From: Sacculina carcini
Lineage: Eukaryota; Arthropoda; Thecostraca; Sacculinidae
Direction: 5' to 3'
Length of the DNA: 64,000 bases
NCBI GenBank assembly: GCA_916048095.2
Contig: OU696580.1
Location: 5,890,608-5,954,607, forward strand
The notes under the pieces were generated by a model. That model was not told where the DNA came from and searched no databases. It saw nothing but the letters and a program-made list of their open reading frames with translations. Made by a program: the position numbers and the translations under genes. Shown here piece by piece: positions 45,753 to 56,400 of the stretch. Positions within the stretch are counted from its first letter, which is position 1, and each line of letters begins with the position of its first letter.

Positions 45753-48700
45753 CTATCGGAAACGGACAGGAGGAATTACACGCCGGCCCGAGCGAGTCCG
45801 CAGTAACGTAGTGGCCCGTGAAGGTATAGATGGCGCGGCGGCTTGTGTGGTCACTGACGGTGTCACACTGTCCGAACGTACCAGCAACTCACCACCAAGA
45901 CTGAACCCTGAATATCTGTTTGACGGTCCTCTGGGGCACAGGTCGAAATGAACACGTTTAGCCGATGGCTGAACTTGACGCTCAGGGCAGGTTGGGCGGC
46001 CCACCGTCGAGTCGGTGTTCGACACGGTAGCTCCTGCGGCGCCAGTCTCCTCACACACGGCGGGAACGCAGCGATCGATGCTGACACGTTTGGTGTGCGC
46101 TCCGATCTTGAGCAAGAGGTGTTTCGGTTGACGCGAGAGTACCTTGTGTGGACCCGAGTATGGCGGACACAAAGTACCACCGATCTCCGCGCGGACCATG
46201 ACGTGAGTGCACGTAGACAAGGCGGTTGGAACGAACACTCTGGTGGTTGTCCGTCGCGGTGAAGTGGGGCGTAGTCGCTCCATCGTCTTCTGCAGCTGTT
46301 CGCAGAACGAGACAGGACACGTCGGCTGTCGTGTGGACGGATGAACATATTCGCCTGGAAGTCTCAGGGGCTCACCGAACACTAGCTCGGCGCTGGAGCA
46401 ACCAATGTCAACCTTGACCGAGGAGCGAATGCCGAGTAGGACAAGCGGTAGTCGATCAGTCCATTTTCCGTCAGCGCTCGTGGCCCTCAAGCTTGACTTT
46501 AGCTGCCTGTGGAACCGCTCCACCATGCCGTTCGCCTGAGGGTGGTACGCTGTGGTGCGTCGAGCTTTGATGCCAAGGACGGTCATCAGCTCGTGCCACA
46601 GTCGGGACTCGAATTGTCTGCCCTGGTCGCTCACAATGCACGCCGGAACACCGAACCGAGACACCCAGCCGTGAAGAAGTGCTTGAGCTACGGTCTCGGC
46701 CTTGATGTCGCGCAGCGGAATGGCTTCAGTCCACCTATTGAAACGATCCACTACGGTGAGCAAGTGAGTGAATCCCTCGGACTGTGGAAGTGGTCCGACC
46801 AGATCCACATGGAGAACCTGAAACCGCGCTGAAGGTGCCTCAAACTCGGCCAGTGGAGCACGCGTGTGTCGGACGACCTTCGAACGCTGACAAGGCAGAC
46901 AGGCTTGCACCCAGCGTCGTACATCGCGTTTGAGATCAGGCCATATGAATCGATCTGCGACGAGGCGCTGCGTGGCGTGAACGCCCGGGTGAGACAGGTT
47001 GTGCAAAAGCGAGAAAAGTGGACGTCGTAGTGCAGCTGGGAGTATCGGACGGCAGCGACCGGTGGAGAAATCACACCATAGACGACGCCCACAGCTGAGC
47101 GGCACGTGACGTAACCGCAAGGAATGGCCGGCGGAAGTGACAAACGTCTGCGTCTCATCGTCGGTCGCGTGAACATCAGCCAGCGCTGAGAAATCATCGA
47201 ACGGAGGTTGTGGCGCCACGATCATGCTCACCGCACGAGACAGGGTGTCGGCCACCAGATTACATTTGCCCGGCACGTGTCGGACGTCAGTGGTGAACTG
47301 AGCTATATAATCCAAGTGGCGCAACTCCCGTGGCGAATACGACTCCGACCCAGATCGCACAGCCGATGTGAGCGGTTTGTGATCCGTGAATACGGAGAAC
47401 TGTTTGCCTTCGAGTGTGTGTCGGAAATGCCGAATTGCACTGTAGATGGCCAGCAGTTCGCGTCCGAACGTGCTATAGCGCCGTTCCGTCGGTGACAACG
47501 AACGAGAATGGTACGCCAGCGGTCTCCAGGCGCCAGACTCGAACTGTTGCATCACTGCTCCCAGGCCCGTTGACGACGCATCCACCTGCAAACTCAGAGC
47601 ACACTCGGAAGAAGGAAAAGTGACTGACGCGATGTTAGACAAATACGATTTTGCGGATTGAAACATTTCGTCAGCCGCTGGTGTCCACTTTACTGGTGCG
47701 TGAGAAGACCGCCGCCTAGCGTCTACCAGGGCGTGAAGCGGCGACAAAAGACTCGAGGCATGTGGAATCAGGCGATGATAAAACGAAACCATGCCAATGA
47801 AACGCTGCAGCTGAGCCTGCGTGGCCGGTCTGGGAAAATTTATGATGGCGGCATGTTTCTCTGGCGCTGGTGACAGACCACTAGGCGAGAGACGGTGTCC
47901 GAGGAAGTCCAGTTGAGAAACTGCGATCACACATTTCTCTTTGTGTAGTCGCAGTCCGGATTTGCGGAGGCGCAGCAGGACAGCACGCAGATGACGCTCG
48001 TGCAGCTCAACCGTCGGACTGGCGATGAGGATGTCGTCTACATAGGCGAAACAAAAATCGAGTCCGCGCAAGGTCTCGTCGAGGAAGCGCTGAAACGACT
48101 GAGCAGCCGACCGCAGGCCAAAACTCAGTCGTCGAAACTCGAATAATCCGAAGGGCGTGACGATGGCCGTCTTCGGGATGTCTTCGTCCGCTACCGGGAT
48201 GTGGTGGTATGCCCGGACTATATCCAATTTCGAGAACACTGCGCATCCTGCGAGACGAGCCGAACAGTCGTGCAGGAAAGGCACGGGATAGCGGTCCGGC
48301 TTGGTCACCGCGTTGAGCGCCCGGTAGTCCCCGCAGATGCGCAGCGAGCCATCCTTCTTGTAGACGACATGCAGGGGACTGGACCAACAACTGGACGATC
48401 GCCGAACAATGCCCAGAGTGAGGAGATGGTCGAATTCCCGCTTGGCGGCGGCCAGCTTATCTGGTGCAAGACGACGAGGGCGAGCAGTTACTGGCGGACC
48501 AGTGGTCGGAAAGTAGTGCTTGGTCGCGTGTGGCGGCTGGGCGTTGAAGTCGGGCGGAGCAACAACGTCGAGAAACTCGAGGAAGATATCGGCAAGACGG
48601 CGATCATCTGAACGAACGCCGATCGATGCGAGGATATGCTGCTCCGGTGCTGCGCTAATGACCTCCGATCCGTCGTTCAGCTTTCGGCCAGCCACGTCCA

Positions 48701-48803
48701 CGGTAAGTCGGAAATTGTGCAGAAAGTCCGCACCCAGAATGGCCGTCGGCACGTCAGCCACCACAAAACACCATCGGTATTGTTTCTGTCGATCGCCTGC
48801 CAA
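45753..48803 (-). CDS. Element B pol: RT, RNase H, integrase (copy 1)
   Basis: A 1016-codon open frame. The first ~30 residues are the end of the protease (ILGADFLHNF). RT: RPRRLAPDKL, ICGDYRALN, FSKLDIVRAYHHIPV, PFGLFEFRRLSFGLRSAAQ and catalytic YVDD (about residue 255). RNase H: DASSTGLGAV, ELLAIYSAIRHFR, VFTDHKPL. Integrase: HPGVHATQRLV then CLPCQRSK zinc site, with catalytic D in HVDLVGPL, D in VSDQGRQF and E in NGMVERFHRQ. A GPY/F-like module, PPYSGPHKVL, follows. The motif wording matches the CsRn1/Kabuki clade of Ty3/gypsy. The frame is intact, but its start is separated from PR by a frameshift. Confidence 0.93.
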   Translation of the reverse strand: MAGDRQKQYRWCFVVADVPTAILGADFLHNFRLTVDVAGRKLNDGSEVISAAPEQHILASIGVRSDDRRLADIFLEFLDVVAPPDFNAQPPHATKHYFPTTGPPVTARPRRLAPDKLAAAKREFDHLLTLGIVRRSSSCWSSPLHVVYKKDGSLRICGDYRALNAVTKPDRYPVPFLHDCSARLAGCAVFSKLDIVRAYHHIPVADEDIPKTAIVTPFGLFEFRRLSFGLRSAAQSFQRFLDETLRGLDFCFAYVDDILIASPTVELHERHLRAVLLRLRKSGLRLHKEKCVIAVSQLDFLGHRLSPSGLSPAPEKHAAIINFPRPATQAQLQRFIGMVSFYHRLIPHASSLLSPLHALVDARRRSSHAPVKWTPAADEMFQSAKSYLSNIASVTFPSSECALSLQVDASSTGLGAVMQQFESGAWRPLAYHSRSLSPTERRYSTFGRELLAIYSAIRHFRHTLEGKQFSVFTDHKPLTSAVRSGSESYSPRELRHLDYIAQFTTDVRHVPGKCNLVADTLSRAVSMIVAPQPPFDDFSALADVHATDDETQTFVTSAGHSLRLRHVPLSCGRRLWCDFSTGRCRPILPAALRRPLFSLLHNLSHPGVHATQRLVADRFIWPDLKRDVRRWVQACLPCQRSKVVRHTRAPLAEFEAPSARFQVLHVDLVGPLPQSEGFTHLLTVVDRFNRWTEAIPLRDIKAETVAQALLHGWVSRFGVPACIVSDQGRQFESRLWHELMTVLGIKARRTTAYHPQANGMVERFHRQLKSSLRATSADGKWTDRLPLVLLGIRSSVKVDIGCSSAELVFGEPLRLPGEYVHPSTRQPTCPVSFCEQLQKTMERLRPTSPRRTTTRVFVPTALSTCTHVMVRAEIGGTLCPPYSGPHKVLSRQPKHLLLKIGAHTKRVSIDRCVPAVCEETGAAGATVSNTDSTVGRPTCPERQVQPSAKRVHFDLCPRGPSNRYSGFSLGGELLVRSDSVTPSVTTQAAAPSIPSRATTLLRTRSGRRVIPPVRFR

Positions 48804-49062
48804 ACACGGTCAGCCAGCAAAAGCCGTGTCCTGCAATCGGACGGCCATCAGCGGCGAGCAGTTGAGGTTTACGCGTTGAATCAACTGAGTGACCGGAAGT
48901 CAAACTTTGTGGCCACACACTGACCTGCGAACCGGTGTCGATGAGCAGGCGGTGACCACTTTTCACATCGGTCACGAACAGCAGCGGCTGTGTAGGCGGT
49001 GCTGAGACGGACGCCACGTGCCCCAGCGCGGCTAGTTTAAAGCCGACCGAGTGTAGGTGCAT
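48754..49062 (-). CDS. Element B protease N-terminal part (copy 1)
   Basis: A 102-codon frame overlapping the gag end by 31 nt and the pol start by 50 nt. It carries the aspartic protease active site LIDTGSQVSVWP. The C-terminal half of the protease lies in the pol frame, so the protease is split by a frame change near 48.80 kb that is shared by both copies. The gag-PR overlap could be a programmed shift; the second break looks like a 1-nt lesion. Confidence 0.8.
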   Translation of the reverse strand: MHLHSVGFKLAALGHVASVSAPPTQPLLFVTDVKSGHRLLIDTGSQVSVWPQSLTSGHSVDSTRKPQLLAADGRPIAGHGFCWLTVFGRRSTETIPMVFCGG

Positions 49063-49916
49063 GGTGATCGACAGCGGGTCGCCTCAGCGCCAAACTTGGC
49101 GTGATACCAGCAAACACCGCTGTTTGTGTCTTCGGTTGACCGTCGACCGGCGCTTGTCATTGGCGGTCTAGAGGAACTGCGACCCCGACTCCGATCGCGG
49201 TGACGCGAGGTGGTGGATGACCGCGTCAGCTGGCGGACCGCTGTAGTCAGCTCTGAAACCGCCGTGAGCAGCTGTGTCACTGTGTCGTGCTCCAGCGACG
49301 TCGGAGGAGCCCTTGGAGTAGGTGCATGTGCTGTGGCGGCGACCAGTGGCTGAGCGATAGCGGTCGCCACCAGCTGCTGCTGAGCGCCAGTTGCTTCGAG
49401 GAAACGGTCGGCCGCCTGAGCAAGTTCGTCCAGTGGTGTGTTGTCGGAGAGGAGCGACAAGGCCGCCTTCACGTTAGACGGCATCCGCTGTAAAAAGAGA
49501 CTGCGCAGTAGTCCGCTGTCTGCTTGGGTGCCACCTGCGACGCTCAACTCACCCTGCATGCGGCGGAGGAGCTGAGACGGCATCTGGTCGCCCAAATGTT
49601 GGTGTCGTAGCAGGTTATCCAGGCGCTCTGCTCGAGAATGTGCCAGCCGCGTTACCAGAGCTGCACAGAGCGCGTCGAAGTCTGGCGCGCCCATTATTAC
49701 ATCTTTGAGCTGGGCCGCCACGTCCATGGGGAGATTGGCCACCAGAAATTGAAATTTAGTGGCGTCCGAATTTATTCCGGACACCATGAATGCGCAATTC
49801 ACCTGCTGTAACCATAGCTCGGGCTCTTCCGGGGCGAATGGCGGCAACCGGAACGAAGTGGTTCGTGGTGCACCCGGCATCTCGGTGAGCTCGGATGTGT
49901 CATCCGCATTGGGCAT
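49032..49916 (-). CDS. Element B gag (copy 1)
   Basis: 294 codons. The capsid-like region begins FRLPPFAPEEPELWLQQV and includes LLRHQHLGDQMPSQLLRRM, typical of CsRn1-type and other metazoan gypsy gags. A C-terminal Cys/His box CWYHAKFGAEATRCRSPC (C-x2-H-x9-C-x3-C) replaces the usual CCHC knuckle and is the type reported for the CsRn1 clade. Followed by PR in another frame. Confidence 0.88.
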   Translation of the reverse strand: MPNADDTSELTEMPGAPRTTSFRLPPFAPEEPELWLQQVNCAFMVSGINSDATKFQFLVANLPMDVAAQLKDVIMGAPDFDALCAALVTRLAHSRAERLDNLLRHQHLGDQMPSQLLRRMQGELSVAGGTQADSGLLRSLFLQRMPSNVKAALSLLSDNTPLDELAQAADRFLEATGAQQQLVATAIAQPLVAATAHAPTPRAPPTSLEHDTVTQLLTAVSELTTAVRQLTRSSTTSRHRDRSRGRSSSRPPMTSAGRRSTEDTNSGVCWYHAKFGAEATRCRSPCTYTRSALN

Positions 49917-50032
49917 TTCGAATATGCCAAAAATATGTTCGGATTAATCGAAAAAAATGACCAACAAATACTGCCGAATGAATTCAATATATGACGCAGT
50001 TGAGGAAGAGAAACAATTCACCTGACTGGTCG

Positions 50033-50049
50033 AACGTCGCGGGTCACCA
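50033..50049 (-). promoter_or_regulatory. Element B primer binding site (copy 1)
   Basis: One base after the 5' LTR in transcript sense is TGGTGACCCGCGACG. The first nine bases, and the rest with one insertion, complement the 3' end of animal tRNA-Trp, the primer reported for CsRn1. Copy 2 lies at 57771-57787. Confidence 0.7.
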
Positions 50050-50050
50050 A

Positions 50051-50391
50051 TTTAGTGTAGTTGAACTATTCTGTCGGAGCGCACGCGCACAAAATGTCAG
50101 CAGCCAAATAACACTAAGCGATTTATTGACGTAGGCAGCAAAAGGGAATCAGGCACGAGAACGACAACAACGAACGAAAACCACCGGAAGACTGTCTCCG
50201 CGAATCCCCGCGTCCCAGCGTCGCTAACGCCATGTCGCACACATGATGTATGATTATACCAAACGAAGATATGCATATAATCCAACGATTCGGTGAAAAC
50301 AAAAGCAAAGGCAAAACACACATATTAACAATATTGGCGACACATTAAATAATAAAAGTCGTGTGTACGCGTGTGTGGCGCAGTCGCTACA
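50051..50391 (-). repeat. Element B copy 1, 5' LTR
   Basis: 341 bp, followed on the plus strand by TSD ATGT (50392-50395). It contains the extra 10-bp GAATCCCCGC at about 50200. It supplies 22 codons that read through onto the truncated RT frame of element A. Confidence 0.9.
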
Positions 50392-51227
50392 ATGTCATCA
50401 ACAACTTTCACCACATTTTCCAATCCCGCCAGTGCCATGTCACAACGCTGGTTGTATATGTCTCCGCTAGACACCAGACCCATCGGAGCTCGCTTCAGGC
50501 GAAATCTACCCCATGGCGTCATGAAACAAGTTTTGTCTCTATCATCGGGGTGTATCGGGATCTGAAAATAGCCGTGTTTTGCATCAATCGTGGTCAGATA
50601 ACGCGCGCCGGGCGTAACGCTCGACACCGCATCCAAAGGAGTTCGAACTGGGTGTGTGGGGCGTTGCACGTACCTGTTCAGTCGAGTGAGATCGACAGTC
50701 AAACGACATCCGATGATAGTGCCGTCCGCGCATCTCTTTGGCACCGGCCCGATCGGGTGACACCACTCCGTCGGGTGTGTCGCCTCTTCTACTACATCCA
50801 GATCTATGAGCTCATCCAGGTGCTGCCGCACGAATTCTCGGTAGCCCACAGGAATCGTTCTGGCCACACTGACGTTTGAGGGTCGAGCGTCCTCCGTGAA
50901 AGCGATGCGCATCGACGGGCCCTTCATACACGCCAGAGGGCCATCGCCGTCAAACACGCTTGGAAATGCCTTCCGCATGTAGTCCTCGTGTCTCCGGCGA
51001 TCGGCATCGGTCGGGTCGTTGACTCGTCTCCATGCTGGACACTGCACACCGTCGTTGCCCCCGTGTTGCACATGATCATGGGCCCTCACTGTGCTGACGC
51101 CGTTTTGCATCCGGCTGGGCGCTTCTTCCGCCGATGAACTCACAGCTTTCTGGCTATTCAGTGGGGCTGCAGTAATCTGTTGCGGGAACGCTTGGTGGAT
51201 TATTTCCAAATCCACTGCGTCACCCAT
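50392..51227 (-). pseudogene. Element A RT fingers and palm, unit 1
   Basis: From MGDAVDLEIIHQAFPQ through HPTEWCHPIGPVPKR, LTVDLTRLNRYVQRPTHPVR, TIDAKHGYFQIPIH, WGRFRLKRAPMGLVSSGD to VKVVDDI. The frame is broken immediately after the catalytic VDD by element B, and the open frame then runs 22 codons into its LTR. The remainder lies at 45193-45406. Ile here is Val in unit 2 (58326). Confidence 0.88.
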
Positions 51228-51693
51228 GACAAAAGCGAATCAGTCGCCTTCGGTATGACGAACAATGTTGTTTGGCACTTCGCCTGCCCCAGCTCCAGAG
51301 TTGCTCGACATGTACCCAGACACTCCAGTCATCCTCCGTCGGCAGAACACAGTCTGGTGGTTGGAAGCAGCTTCGCCCTGCTGATTCGTAGCTTCGCTGC
51401 GGTGGCAGCGTTGATCACGGAGCATTCCGCGCCCGTGTCGGCAATCCATTTCACCTCCACCGACTGACTTTGCTCTGGTTTGACCACAATGGTCACGGTG
51501 GGTGCGCGTCTGATCTTTGCACCACAACGCTTGATGTCGGCGACTTCGATTATGTGCAGTGACGTGGCCTGATCGTCTGTTTCATCACGAACAGCACGTT
51601 GACTTCTGTTTGGACGTATGTGTGCTTGTTTCTGACGACTGCGGCAAACAATTGAAAAGTGACCAACTTTTCCACACGCGCGGCACTCTTTAC
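51228..51693 (-). pseudogene. Element A protease and nucleocapsid fragment, unit 1
   Basis: Only the 3' part of gag-PR is present: one CCHC knuckle CRACGKVGHFSIVC and protease WIADTGAECSVI. The 5' end is replaced by the duplication junction at 51694. After the TGA at 51329 the same frame goes on with LECLGTCRATLELGQ, the protease C-terminal half, so this TGA also interrupts an otherwise normal protein. Confidence 0.85.
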
Positions 51694-51714
51694 ATTCATT
51701 CACGCGTACATTCA
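51694..51714. other. Duplication junction with templated filler
   Basis: Between units the sequence is ATTCATTCACGCGTACATTC then ACGCGTACATTC. The block ACGCGTACATTC is repeated and resembles CGCGTACATTC at the start of unit 1 (43977). Repeated, locally templated filler is typical of polymerase-theta-type end joining. Confidence 0.75.
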
Positions 51715-52841
51715 CGCGTACATTCTGCCACACACGGCCAGTTTGACAACCCGTCGACATATATCAGGTATGTCCGACCTGCATACTGAAAGTAGTCTGT
51801 TGAGACACTTTCGAAGACTCTTTCTGGTCTGTCATCACAGTGGTACGGCTCTTTTTGTTGACTGTTGCGGTATCGCAGACACAACTCACACGAGGATACC
51901 ATCATTTTTATATCGTTAGTTATCCTAGGCCAGTAAACACATTGCCGAGCGCGGCCCATCGTGCGGTTCATTCCCTGATGTCCGCTGTGCAACCGTCGAA
52001 GTGTATCACGGCGCATACTGCGTGGAATAACAACACGACATCCACATAAAAGTATATCGCCTTCAATATACAGTTCATTTCTCATGTTCCAAAATGGTTT
52101 GACGCAGTCAGAGCATTGATGACGATATTCGGGAAATTCATCCTGTATAGTTTTACGCAGTGCAATGTACTCTTCATCTTTTGCAGCTAGGTATGTGATT
52201 TGTGAGAGAAGTAAATCACCGTATGGATTCTCACTATCGTCATCGTCTACAACGCGAGATATCTGTATAGAACGTTGCCTCGGCGTGAAGTTTTCTTCTG
52301 ACTCGCCGCCGCAGTGAGCTTCGTCTTTGTTGAAGTGCAGAGATGATCTTGATAGGCAATCTGCAATAACATGTTCTTTGCCTGCTCTCCATACTGTTTC
52401 GAACTGTAAATGAGACAACTGACTTCTCATTCTCTGCAATCTCGGATTGCTGATGTCCGATATGTACTTCGAATTAAGAATAGGCAGCAACGGTTTGTGG
52501 TCTGTCACCACCGTGAAAGACTTGGCGCCGGCCAGGTAATTGTTTGCCTTCTTGCAAGCCCAGACTACTGCTAGCATCTCTTGCTCTATAGCGGCATAGC
52601 GGCCCTCTGTTTCGGTGAGAGACCGTGATCCACATTGGATCAGCTTCCACTGACCGTGCTCGTCTTTCTGCCGCACGACAAACCCTATACCATGAAGTCT
52701 CGCCGCGTCAGTCTCTACGATGGTAGGTCGTGTTGGCACGTAAAAATCCAGAACTGGCGGGGACGTGAGCACGCGTTTCACCGCTTCAAATGCCGGTGTG
52801 TGTACATTAGAGTCCCACTGCCATGTCACATCTTTCTTCAA
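51715..52841 (-). pseudogene. Element A RNase H and truncated integrase, unit 2
   Basis: Identical in protein to the first 375 residues of the unit 1 copy, including the integrase zinc site and the first catalytic Asp. It is cut by the duplication junction after WPCVAECTR, so the DDE core is incomplete. Confidence 0.9.
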
Positions 52842-52930
52842 CAGTCACCTGAGCGGTGCAGATGCCGCAGTAATATCTGCTGAAAAGTTACTCAATTGGT
52901 TGACCATACCAAGAAAAGATCTCAACTCAC

Positions 52931-53140
52931 TCACGATTTCGGGGTCGGAAACTTGGAAATAGCGATTAGTTTCCTCTCATCAACTGTGTACCCGTTATTG
53001 TTTATCAGAAAACCACAGTATTGCACTTCCGATTTGGCAAAACTGAACTTCTTGCTGTTGAGAGTGATTCCATTGTCATGACATCGCTTTAGAACTGACC
53101 AGACATGTTTCAAGTGTTGATCATAGGACACATAAGACAC
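52931..53140 (-). pseudogene. Element A RT thumb, unit 2
   Basis: Same 69 codons as 45193-45402. It borders the left end of element B copy 2 (TSD ATGT at 53145-53148). Confidence 0.85.
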
Positions 53141-53490
53141 AAGGATGTTTTAGTGTAGTTGAACTATTCTGTCGGAGCGCACGCGCACAAAATGTCAGCA
53201 GCCAAATAACACTAAGCGATTTATTGACGTAGGCAGCAAAAGGGAATCAGGCACGAGAACGACAACAACGAACGAAAACCACCGGAAGACTGTCTCCGCG
53301 TCCCAGCGTCGCTAACGCCATGTCGCACACATAATGTATGATTATACCAAACGAAGATATGCATATAATCCAACGATTCGGTGAAAACAAAAGCAAAGGC
53401 AAAAGACACATATTAACAATATTGGCGACACATTAAATAATAAAAGTCGTGTGTACGCGTGTGTGGCGCAGTCGCTACACCACTCTCCCC

Positions 53491-56400
53491 CTATCGGAAA
53501 CGGACAGGAGGAATTACACGCCGGCCCGAGCGAGTCCGCAGTAACGTAGTGGCCCGTGAAGGTATAGATGGCGCGGCGGCTTGTGTGGTCACTGACGGTG
53601 TCACACTGTCCGAACGTACCAGCAACTCACCACCAAGACTGAACCCTGAATATCTGTTTGACGGTCCTCTGGGGCACAGGTCGAAATGAACACGTTTAGC
53701 CGATGGCTGAACTTGACGCTCAGGGCAGGTTGGGCGGCCCACCGTCGAGTCGGTGTTCGACACGGTAGCTCCTGCGGCGCCAGTCTCCTCACACACGGCG
53801 GGAACGCAGCGATCGATGCTGACACGTTTGGTGTGCGCTCCGATCTTGAGCAAGAGGTGTTTCGGTTGACGCGAGAGTACCTTGTGTGGACCCGAGTATG
53901 GCGGACACAAAGTACCACCGATCTCCGCGCGGACCATGACGTGAGTGCACGTAGACAAGGCGGTTGGAACGAACACTCTGGTGGTTGTCCGTCGCGGTGA
54001 AGTGGGGCGTAGTCGCTCCATCGTCTTCTGCAGCTGTTCGCAGAACGAGACAGGACACGTCGGCTGTCGTGTGGACGGATGAACATATTCGCCTGGAAGT
54101 CTCAGGGGCTCACCGAACACTAGCTCGGCGCTGGAGCAACCAATGTCAACCTTGACCGAGGAGCGAATGCCGAGTAGGACAAGCGGTAGTCGATCAGTCC
54201 ATTTTCCGTCAGCGCTCGTGGCCCTCAAGCTTGACTTTAGCTGCCTGTGGAACCGCTCCACCATGCCGTTCGCCTGAGGGTGGTACGCTGTGGTGCGTCG
54301 AGCTTTGATGCCAAGGACGGTCATCAGCTCGTGCCACAGTCGGGACTCGAATTGTCTGCCCTGGTCGCTCACAATGCACGCCGGAACACCGAACCGAGAC
54401 ACCCAGCCGTGAAGAAGTGCTTGAGCTACGGTCTCGGCCTTGATGTCGCGCAGCGGAATGGCTTCAGTCCACCTATTGAAACGATCCACTACGGTGAGCA
54501 AGTGAGTGAATCCCTCGGACTGTGGAAGTGGTCCGACCAGATCCACATGGAGAACCTGAAACCGCGCTGAAGGTGCCTCAAACTCGGCCAGTGGAGCACG
54601 CGTGTGTCGGACGACCTTCGAACGCTGACAAGGCAGACAGGCTTGCACCCAGCGTCGTACATCGCGTTTGAGATCAGGCCATATGAATCGATCTGCGACG
54701 AGGCGCTGCGTGGCGTGAACGCCCGGGTGAGACAGGTTGTGCAAAAGCGAGAAAAGTGGACGTCGTAGTGCAGCTGGGAGTATCGGACGGCAGCGACCGG
54801 TGGAGAAATCACACCATAGACGACGCCCACAGCTGAGCGGCACGTGACGTAACCGCAAGGAATGGCCGGCGGAAGTGACAAACGTCTGCGTCTCATCGTC
54901 GGTCGCCTGAACATCAGCCAGCGCTGAGAAATCATCGAACGGAGGTTGTGGCGCCACGATCATGCTCACCGCACGAGACAGGGTGTCGGCCACCAGATTA
55001 CATTTGCCCGGCACGTGTCGGACGTCAGTGGTGAACTGAGCTATATAATCCAAGTGGCGCAACTCCCGTGGCGAATACGACTCCGACCCAGATCGCACAG
55101 CCGATGTGAGCGGTTTGTGATCCGTGAATACGGAGAACTGTTTGCCTTCGAGTGTGTGTCGGAAATGCCGAATTGCACTGTAGATGGCCAGCAGTTCGCG
55201 TCCGAACGTGCTATAGCGCCGTTCCGTCGGTGACAACGAACGAGAATGGTACGCCAGCGGTCTCCAGGCGCCAGACTCGAACTGTTGCATCACTGCTCCC
55301 AGGCCCGTTGACGACGCATCCACCTGCAAACTCAGAGCACACTCGGAAGAAGGAAAAGTGACTGACGCGATGTTAGACAAATACGATTTTGCGGATTGAA
55401 ACATTTCGTCAGCCGCTGGTGTCCACTTTACTGGTGCGTGAGAAGACCGCCGCCTAGCGTCTACCAGGGCGTGAAGCGGCGACAAAAGACTCGAGGCATG
55501 TGGAATCAGGCGATGATAAAACGAAACCATGCCAATGAAACGCTGCAGCTGAGCCTGCGTGGCCGGTCTGGGAAAATTTATGATGGCGGCATGTTTCTCT
55601 GGCGCTGGTGACAGACCACTAGGCGAGAGACGGTGTCCGAGGAAGTCCAGTTGAGAAACTGCGATCACACATTTCTCTTTGTGTAGTCGCAGTCCGGATT
55701 TGCGGAGGCGCAGCAGGACAGCACGCAGATGACGCTCGTGCAGCTCAACCGTCGGACTGGCGATGAGGATGTCGTCTACATAGGCGAAACAAAAATCGAG
55801 TCCGCGCAAGGTCTCGTCGAGGAAGCGCTGAAACGACTGAGCAGCCGACCGCAGGCCAAAACTCAGTCGTCGAAACTCGAATAATCCGAAGGGCGTGACG
55901 ATGGCCGTCTTCGGGATGTCTTCGTCCGCTACCGGGATGTGGTGGTATGCCCGGACTATATCCAATTTCGAGAACACTGCGCATCCTGCGAGACGAGCCG
56001 AACAGTCGTGCAGGAAAGGCACGGGATAGCGGTCCGGCTTGGTCACCGCGTTGAGCGCCCGGTAGTCCCCGCAGATGCGCAGCGAGCCATCCTTCTTGTA
56101 GACGACATGCAGGGGACTGGACCAACAACTGGACGATCGCCGAACAATGCCCAGAGTGAGGAGATGGTCGAATTCCCGCTTGGCGGCGGCCAGCTTATCT
56201 GGTGCAAGACGACGAGGGCGAGCAGTTACTGGCGGACCAGTGGTCGGAAAGTAGTGCTTGGTCGCGTGTGGCGGCTGGGCGTTGAAGTCGGGCGGAGCAA
56301 CAACGTCGAGAAACTCGAGGAAGATATCGGCAAGACGGCGATCATCTGAACGAACGCCGATCGATGCGAGGATATGCTGCTCCGGTGCTGCGCTAATGAC

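Larger units (their letters stand above)
45411..50391 (-). mobile_element. CsRn1-like Ty3/gypsy element B, copy 1
   Basis: 4,981 bp with LTRs 45411-45741 (331 bp) and 50051-50391 (341 bp), TSD ATGT at 45407-45410 and 50392-50395, gag, protease and pol. It is inserted right after the codons for the catalytic VDD motif of element A's RT. The LTRs differ by two substitutions and one 10-bp indel, so it is younger than A. Confidence 0.92.

Noticed and set aside
50361-50879. 172-codon plus-strand frame (and its copy at 58099-58617)
   Set aside because: Antisense shadow of the element A RT frame and element B LTR.
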